This document shows positions 56,454 to 64,000 of a stretch of 64,000 nt of DNA, piece after piece; the first letter of the stretch is position 1, and each line of letters begins with the position of its first letter. Source of the stretch: Cladocopium goreaui. Lineage: Eukaryota; Sar; Dinophyceae; Suessiales; Symbiodiniaceae. The stretch spans positions 57,501-121,500 of the forward strand of contig CAMXCT020001537.1 of NCBI GenBank assembly GCA_947184155.2, read 5' to 3'. The notes under the pieces are model-generated. The model was not told the origin of the DNA. It worked only from the letters and a program-made list of their open reading frames with translations, and did no database searches. Both the position numbers and the translations under genes were made by a program.

Positions 56454-59400
56454 ATTGACGCAAAGCCTGCAAAATTGACTGCCCAAACTGCACTGACGCA
56501 CAGCTTTTTATCGCGATCCCATGTGGGAGCCCTGTCTTGTCACTGTTTGTGCTTTGCATGTATGAACGAATCGCTGTGTATTTGTTTTGACAAAGCTTAA
56601 TAGGCTGAATTTCAACACCAGCCAGGATGGCACAGGGTTGGGAAACTTCATGGTGGTGGCCCTAGTGGCAACACTTTGGGATGTACAAACACAACAATCA
56701 GCCAACAGGAATATGGAACGATTTTTGACTGCATTGAATTTGAGTCGAGTCTCTGTGTCTCAGGACAAGATCAAAGTGATGGAAATCATGAAGGACACTG
56801 TTAAAACAGCAAACGCGCAAGGAGGCTCGCGATGCCAGACTGGCTCTCAGCTTTGTTCAACTTTGTACAAGGGGCCAGCGCTTTCCCTGACATCAGCAAG
56901 ACAAGTCAAGCCACCAAGGGTGTCTTCGCGTACAGTCGTGGGCGACAAGCTTTTCACCAACAAGGATGTACAGTTCGAGTCCTTGGGTGACATGAAGGCT
57001 CGTTCAGGTTGTTTGACTCCAACGATTGCCATAGTTCAAGTTGGCACAAGACAGGCTTTCAAGGGCTTCATCTACATTAGAGGTCCAAAGGAGGACATCG
57101 GAAAGTCATGGGAAGCAATGGTTGTTACTTGTTACATTATTATCATTATGTGTTTTTTGTTACCCTATTAGATTTGTATCGGTTGTGTCTTTTTGGGACC
57201 GGGACACTGGCCAGCTTGTCGGCCTGCATTTTTTGCTTCGTCAGGAGCAAAGCGTTAAGCTTACGCTCATCCGGCCGGCCACTGTGTACGTTGCGCTCAG
57301 CAAGTCTCCAAATGAGGCAGAGCATGGCACAGCCTAATAGCATGTCACGGCATCGCTCCCCATGGATAATTTGGATGCTGCTAGATGCCACTTGAATGGC
57401 TTTGATTGTCACATGCTGTCACTGAATGCTTTGTTTTGGATCCAACCCTATCTTTCACAATGGCCGTGGCCTGTGCGACTTTCCTTGACCAGGATGACCC
57501 GTTTCTGCGGACTTGGAAGGCTTGATGCGCACTTCAGACTTCACAAAGAATGTGCACACTTTGCAAGATATTGCGTCAACCGTTTGAGAGAGTTCGACAC
57601 AGTGTGCTGTTTGCATTTCTGTTCAGACGGATACGGACTGCCGGCCGCACCTGTGCAGCATTGATCACAAGGCCTTTTTTGAAGTCTCGGTTGCTTAAAC
57701 TTATACATTCCTTCCATCTCCTGTTAATCATTGTAGAACACCGTCCCAGATACTTGTCGGAGCATAGGACACTTCTGTTTGGTTCTGGTCATTTGCAACA
57801 TCCTTTGCATTCCATGGGCTAGCGAGCTGCACGCACTGCGTGCACTGCACGCATTGCACGTCCATGCCACTGCCGCCCAGCAGCCTCACAGAGGCAGTAA
57901 AAGTAGAAAACTCAAAAAGCCTTTGGTTTGCCCTCTGAGGGGCTCATGGGTTGGTTATTCGCTTGTGACTTTGTTTCACATCAACGACTAGAACGTTGAA
58001 GGTATGAAAGTGAAGAAGTCAACTGATTTTGCAGACTGGCTCTTGAGGGATGTCAAGGTTGTGATTGGTTTTTCTGTCTGATACTTTGGGATGGACATTC
58101 CAAATAGATTCGAACAGATTATATATTCTACGCAGAAAAAAAGCTTGGCACAATGGTGGATCCATTTATTTCAGAATTGAGATACTTATTTGATCCCATT
58201 CACCAAGTTTGTAAAAATATTGTAAATGCTTTCTATTACGGCATCGCGGCATCTCCCATTTCACGTCCTTCTGACTTTTGTTTCCCCTCCTCGAGTCTGT
58301 TCAGATCTTGGCTCCCAGGGATTAGAAGAATTGCTGTGCGTTTTCTATCAACACGTTTTCACGTTGATGTTTAGTCACTTTAGTCTCTGAAATGTAGACG
58401 GTACTCAGATGTTCTTGGACTTGCCGAATTTGAAGCATCAATCCTTCGATCAACTATGGATTCCTGTCCACAGCTTTGTTTGCATGCTGAAAGTCATTCT
58501 GGTCGAAACTGCATTCGATGACATATTGGTGCTAAGATTGCTGCGCCCAGATTCAGCCAGAACAAACTTGTTCACAAACCTTCACAAACCGACTGTGTTT
58601 CGCAGCGTCTTCCCGCTGAGGCCAGAATTTGCAGAGAGCATAGCTCAAATTCACGAAGTTAAAAAGAAGGTTCGAAATCATTCAGAGTCTGCAGAGTCCC
58701 GGAGTTCATTTTCTAGTAGTCTTCCCCCAAAACAGCCTGGGCCTGGGATATCTATTTTGGGATCGCAGGTCTACAAAGACCCGGACAACAGGCACATAGA
58801 GGTGCCAAGACCACCAGCAGGTGCCCAACTTGGGTTTGCAGCTAAACATATTTAGATGATAAGCATGTTTTTTCCAAAACATATTTGAAAAAGCTTTAAA
58901 CGTCTTTACATAGACACTCTTTGTTAGCATGTATGAGCCTGTAAAAATATGCCCTTTTGACATCTCTTGACGACAATGTTTCCTAGTGCCGAATTGATTT
59001 GAAGCAAAGATGAAGGAACAAAAACATATTATAATATATTATATATACATATATATATATATATACATATTATATATACAGTAAACATGATTTTTGAAGG
59101 CATCCGGCATTGGCCGCAAAACCCTGCCTGGAATGCCTTAGCTTGCCCCAGCCCTACCACCTGCAGGTCTTGAGACTTGCCTGGTATTTGCACTGAGCTT
59201 AGGATGCAACGGTATGCAACGGTATGCTGTGATGTGCTCTCAAGTCTCGATCGCTATCCTTGGTACATGTTGCATGATGTCGTATGGTACTGGTACTGTG
59301 CTAGTTTACGTTATTGCATGGTCTGGCTGCATTGCGTTGGTGACCTAAATGGCAGGGCCGACTTGAGAGACTCAAGACCAAGAAGCTGCATGCAGACATA

Positions 59401-59810
59401 TGCAGACAGAATATGAAGGTATTGCTGTGTTGATCTGCCGTGGCACAGTCTCAGTGCCCTAGCAGCCTAGCAGGGCCCAGCGTGCTCCTGTGTGGACATA
59501 ATCTCTCTTGACGTCCAAACCCCTCCTGTTGGGAACGCTTATGGTGTCTTCAACCCTTGTCGCTCGAACTCCTGGGCTTGCAAAGATTTCTGAAGTAAAT
59601 GGTTGGTGTCAATTGATTTCTCCTTTGCTCATGAGTCCCATTGAGCATGGAAGATGTGTTTTTGGGTTTGATGACGTTCTTTGTGCAAGAGCAAGTGCGA
59701 TGAGAGAGTTTCACAGGGTCAGAAGATACTTGACGCTCTGGTTGTGCTTCATGATGCTTCATGCTTGTTCTTGGCGTTTACTGAGATAACCATTCCAGTG
59801 TCTCACTCAG
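56454..59810 (+). other. middle of the lysine-rich locus, exons not resolved
   Basis: Several open plus-strand stretches look coding but frames compete. They include about 56773-56840 (after CTCAG, DKIKVMEIMKDTVKTANA), about 56850-56960 (MPDWLSALFNFVQGASAF), about 57181-57310 (FWDRDTGQLVGLHFLLRQ then SVKLTLIRPATVYVALSKS), 57493-57519 (DDPFLRTWK, AG|G acceptor and GC donor) and about 58600-58680 (VFPLRPEFAESIAQIHEVKK). They are probably exons of one or more plus-strand genes. An AT microsatellite lies at 59018-59082. Confidence 0.35.
59018..59082. repeat. AT microsatellite
   Basis: ATATTATAATATATTATATATACATATATATA-type run, interrupted by single C and G bases. Confidence 0.85.
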
Positions 59811-62241
59811 GTTGTGCCAGACTTCCATGCCGATGTGTTCGGCGAGGCTATTCAACTTTTGCTGGTGTCAATAGACCGGATATTGCATTCCGCGTTGTTG
59901 CAAGGAGCAGCTGTCAGAAGAAGAAATGCGCGAAAAGTTCACAACTTAGATACTGTATATCCAATGCATGTGATATTTGTTCCCGGTTCTTTTTGTGTAA
60001 TTTCTATTCATTTCTATATTTCAATTTGTCTTATGTCTTGGAAACGAAACGTCTTGAGCTGAGGGAGCGACAGGAAGCTGCTGCAAGGAACCCATGCGAG
60101 CAGAGCTTGCGTCACAGACACTGCACCTGCTACCTTTCGCCTTTCGCTGCGCAGGAGAGCTGGCAAGTCGAGTAGCAGCACGGCCAAGGCTTGGAAGATC
60201 TCAAGAAGATTTTCTGGATCCAAGATGGTTTGACTATGACCGGAGAAATACTGACAATACTGTAGCATCTTCTAGATCTTTTAGATTCTTGTCAGGTGGT
60301 GAATCCATGCCATAGGTGGGATATCAGAAACAATCCTTTCCCACCTCTTAGGAGGATAAAAGAACTGGTTGACAAATGTTGGCAAATGACTTTAAATGAT
60401 CCACACCGTTGGGATTCTGCACAGCTGCAGCTATTTGTTTTGACATTCAAAAGAATCCCGTTTGACGTTCTCTCTGACATTCTATTTATTTATTCTGCCG
60501 TTTGTTTCGACATTTTATTTTTATTTGGGCTTCTCCTTGAAGGTGTGTGTGGTTGACCTTGTTTCGGGTCCGGTGGGCCCCGGTGGGCCTAGAGCGCTGC
60601 TGAGCTCGCCATAGAGCGGTCGTACACGTGAGGATACCAATGAAGCTGGCAATCATGCTTCCGCGCGGCTGGGAGCTGGCTGGGTTCGTCGGTTCGTTGG
60701 TTCGTTTGTCCAGGATGTCTTGTTAAAATCTAGAGACCCTCATTTGGCAGGTGGGAAAAAAGATCACCTACTGTATCAAAAACAGATGCGCAAAAAGCAG
60801 AAGAACACACCAATGCACTAATTGTCGGGAAAAGTGTTGAATGGGGCCAAGCTAAGAGCAAACCAGAGCGAAAGGAATACATGGAGTTTGGAGACAATTT
60901 GGGCAGATCTACCGGGGTTGCTCAACCTACTATTGTTGAAGGATTGGCAGGGGGATATGATGATTTTACCTTGTAATTTACACCATTTCCCCTATGGTGC
61001 TGGGGTGTTGGGACCAACCCTATCATGCGCTGTGAGAGGGGTTTGTGGATGCAGCCAGCCCTAGTCGGCCGTATCGGCCAGTACATGTTACCCGTTACCC
61101 CTCGGTCCCGGCTGCCTGGCTTCAAAGCGGAAAACTGGAAAGTCTTGGAGTTGCTGTACCTGTACCACAAAACATATTGAAACGTAGTTCAATGACAAGC
61201 AAGGGCACTGTTTCCCAACTTCTTACTTACAGTAGAGGGCAAACCAAGGTGCAAATTAAATTCACTTCGAGATCAAAAGCGTTTCAACACATTTGGAATC
61301 AAAAAGTTGCACCTTGGAATTCTTCCATTGGTTGCATGGCCAACCAGGGAATAGTTCACTGGAAGGGATATCTAGAGATGAATAACGATAAATTGCTAAG
61401 AACTCCGTGTATCACAGCAAGCAGTGGCAGGTTTGGACATGTTTTTGCTAACAGACGTTGTTATCTGAGCTCTTTTGGAAAAGTATTCTCTTCCGGAGCA
61501 AAAGGAGATTTCAAGATCTGGCAACCATCCTGATGCAGAATAGTTTGCGCAGTCTTGAAGCCCCATTCACTGAAAAAGCTATCAAGAAACATATGGTCTC
61601 AAAGTGAAGGCCATAAGCATTCAGATACCCAGTCCGGTGAGCTCCTGCTGTGTTTGACGGATTTGAATGGATTTGATTCTTTTTTGGATTGGCACTCGGA
61701 TTGAGTCGGTTCTTCTGCTGCCTTCAACAGGAAGCACCATCAAAAGCCGACGAATTGGAGGAGCTGCGTGTAGTTGCGTAGTTGCTGGGGGGGTGCAAGT
61801 CAGTGCAAGCATTGTGCAGAGCAAGGACAACGGGAAGCTGCAGCTAATTTTGTAGTGACGGCTGAGGCCATTCTCAAGAAGGCTGAAGCTGGAGAAAAGC
61901 TGTCGAACAAGGTGCAGCATGGTGCAGAAGGTTCGTTATTGTTGGATGGTGGGAGGGTATGGAACTGTTCACACAGGAAAAGTATGGAAAAGTGATGCAA
62001 AAGACGCTCTTATAAGTTTGAGACTTGTGAGGTACCTGTGCCATCTTGTGCCTACACGTACAGCATTTCACAAATGCATAGGTTGCGCGTGGTTGCGCCT
62101 TTGTATACTTGTAGAAAAAAATAACATGACCTAAATAAGGCGGGAAAACATGGAACCCATGAGAAAAATAGAAATGATTATGATGAAGAATCACAAGCTA
62201 CACTTCAACCCTCCACATTCAGACCTCTCATTGTTTTCTGA
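59811..62241 (+). CDS. charged multi-exon gene, 3' part (unidentified)
   Basis: Likely exons are from 59811 (VVPDFHADVFGEAIQ), 59905-59936 (EQLSEEEMREK), then a short exon from about 60066 (ERQEAAAR), 60155-60188 (AGKSSSTAK), 60751 to about 60973 (SKPERKEYMEFGDNLGRSTG, first base completing a codon), 61731-61767 (EAPSKADELEEL), 61820-61911 (QREAAANFVVTAEAILKKAE) and 62140-62241 (GKHGTHEKNRNDYDEESQ, then LQPSTFRPLIVF and TGA). The last three join in phase through GT donors. Two joins imply introns of about 40-58 nt, and the exon at 60751 has its own in-frame TAA at 60974-60976, so this could be the ends of two genes. Acidic and basic helices continue the style of 54992-56453. No family is recognised. 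Confidence 0.38.
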
Positions 62242-64000
62242 ATCTATCAGATCTATTAGTATCCTCCACTGGTGTGCCCAAATAGATGGGGGGGGCTGGA
62301 GCCCCTTAAATATTATATATATATGTGCGCAGACCCTTGAAATGAAATGGCATCAGACACCATCATTACGTTTTTTGGGTCATTTTTCTTTTAGGGCCCT
62401 AACCCATAAAACATAACTGACAGAGATAGTATGATAACAGAGATGCACCGCTGTGAACATTTTGCATTTTTTGAAACAACAATTGCTGTCGATCTCATTT
62501 GATTCTAGCAGGAGTGCATGGCCCAAAAAAATGCTATCAAAACGCCATGAAACTGAGGCTCAAAAAAGTATCAAACAAATCCTCAAACAAAGGAACCTAG
62601 TGACCTAATCAATCCTAATCAGGCAAATTGTCAAGAATTCTCCCACAAATTCCCACAATAGAATGAAGATGCCCAAGGGTCAACATTGCAATGACCATAC
62701 CAGTGTCTAAGGAGCGTGCAAATTAGTTGCCTGCTGGGGCTTGTGATCCAGGGTGGTTCTCGGCATTCACTTTTGCAGCCTAGTTTCCCAGTACTTGCAG
62801 CAAGAATATGTTTCGTCGAACATGTCTGAAGAATATGTGTCTTTAATTTGTGGGCCCTGGCAGTTTGGAAAAAATCCAATGTACAGACAAGATCATCCAG
62901 ATCATCCAGCAATGAGTACAAAACAAAATATTTGTTTTGCAGATGTCGGAAGATGTTGGAGGATAACAAGATTGACAAAGGAAAAAAAAACAGGGCCGGG
63001 CCCAACCTCCAACATTTGCCATTTGGGAGGGGCCTAACCCCAGTTTTTTCTAAGTATGTATAGCTGGTATTTTCCCATCTTACCTTTTGCCCCCATCATT
63101 TTATTTAGTGTTTTTTCCCTTTGGCCCCTACATTTTTTTAAGGGGCTCACCTCTCTCCCTGGCACCACACGGGGATTATCAGTGCTGCGGATAATGTCTT
63201 GGAACGGAGCTTGGCACGGCCATTGAAGGATGTCGAACCGGTGTTTGGACGGGAAACCTATGCAAACTTCATGTTTATTATCAGGCCGTCATAATCAGTT
63301 ATTTTTTTTGCAGTTGTTGAAACCATTTTTTACACTGGGCACCTTCTTTGCCTGTCAAGTGCCACAGACAATTTCAGGCCAAAGATAACGAAGCATTGGA
63401 CATTGGATTCTGGTTCCAAACTAAATCAGTTTTTTTTAATGCATGTCTTTAATGTGTTTCATGTGTGCTCTTTTGGAGACTCGTCTCTGACATGATTTCA
63501 CTACATCACCTCTTTCTTGCCCTGAGGGCACAAATAGCTTGTTTATGCTTGGCTTGTTTTGGCTTGGGTTTTGAGATGCGTGGCCTCAAATGATCAGAGT
63601 TGACCAGATTGCAGCTCCTTGGTAGCCCGTTTTGAACTTGTTTGTGTTCATGCCATTTCATGCCTGCTTCAGATGGTAAGGAAACCTTTCTTCAAATCGC
63701 TTCGGCCGCACATGTGATTTAGAGTTCTGGATTCCTGGCCCTGTTGCATACTGGGGACTCAAACATAGTGTGCAACCATTACTTTGTCAGTTGTACAGTC
63801 ACGGAGAAAGCAAGGTTACTACTGTGCTGCCATGTTTCTTTGAATTCCTTCCGGACGTTACTTCCACAGCTTGGGAAGTCATTGTACGGTTGGGACATGT
63901 TTGTGCAAGACCAACGTGACGAAACCTGGGCTCATTCTTCTGTTTGACCAGAACGATTGGATGCAACAAATTTGAAGATAAGACATCCAAAAAGTGCAGG
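62242..64000. other. right end, no clear gene
   Basis: Short T-rich and A-rich runs and a few ORFs of 60-124 codons on both strands without recognisable domains. A plus-strand stretch after CAG at about 62942 contains KMLEDNKIDKGKKN. A stretch at about 63860-63947 contains LGKSLYGWDMFVQDQRDE. These could be exons of a gene continuing to the right. Not called. Confidence 0.35.

Noticed and set aside
60296..60556. Protein-kinase-like end (ELVDKCWQM resembling the CW motif)
   Set aside because: Only one short motif matches; there are no catalytic motifs (HRD, DFG) anywhere near.
63744..63947. ATP-grasp or inositol-kinase-like end (LGKSLYGWDMFVQD)
   Set aside because: The similarity is about a dozen residues and the following residues do not continue the motif; no second piece was found.
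1..64000. tRNA, rRNA and snRNA genes
   Set aside because: No cloverleaf with a GTTCRA-type box plus a matching acceptor stem, and no rRNA or U-snRNA signature, was recognised by eye; a tRNAscan-SE or Infernal run would be decisive.

Overview
The window looks like nuclear DNA of a dinoflagellate, most likely a Symbiodiniaceae-type genome. This is inferred from three things seen in the sequence. (1) The best gene, a MORN-repeat protein, can be assembled over 19 exons only if introns start with GT, GC or GA and end in AG, usually followed by G; that splice signature is known for dinoflagellates. (2) There is an LTR element whose Gag carries a C-x8-C-x5-C-x3-H zinc finger, a style known from dinoflagellate retroelements. 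(3) The LTRs of that element contain an 11-nt match to the 3' end of the dinoflagellate spliced leader. Simple sequence and inverted repeats are abundant and long ORFs are rare. Nothing looks bacterial: no operons, no Shine-Dalgarno sites, no CRISPR array, and no tRNA or rRNA was recognised.

Layout. 1-525 holds the last exons of a plus-strand gene with an acidic (E/D/K) tract. 526-9320 is mostly gene-poor, with a possible LINE endonuclease remnant (minus strand, about 1560-1950), a 44-bp perfect AT palindrome and an 11-bp degenerate repeat field. About 9323-12287 is a candidate multi-exon plus-strand gene ending in a coiled coil. 12300-24360 is intergenic or weakly coding, with a foldback element, a degenerate tandem repeat, a second 11-bp field and several open stretches that may be exons. 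24362-32648 is the MORN gene, with 14 repeats of exactly 23 residues and a predicted 357 aa. 33190-37460 is a repeat field punctuated by more than 30 copies of a CTATAAAATC/GATTTTATAG motif, with a 341-bp tandem array and a segmental duplication inside it. 39870-41970 holds a 136-bp tandem array and long pyrimidine-rich and AT-rich tracts. 41971-46303 is a complete but pol-less LTR retrotransposon with near-identical LTRs, a 705-aa Gag and an inverted-repeat MITE in its 3' part. 46649-48642 is a weaker candidate gene. 50577-53062 holds foldback elements and degenerate repeats. 54992-62241 holds one or more lysine/glutamate-rich multi-exon genes. The end (62242-64000) has no clear gene.

All supported genes and the retroelement read on the plus strand, which fits the unidirectional gene blocks known in dinoflagellates. 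Apart from the MORN repeats and the Gag, no protein could be assigned to a family with confidence. Exon models were made by eye from reading frame, phase and splice dinucleotides; transcript data would settle them.
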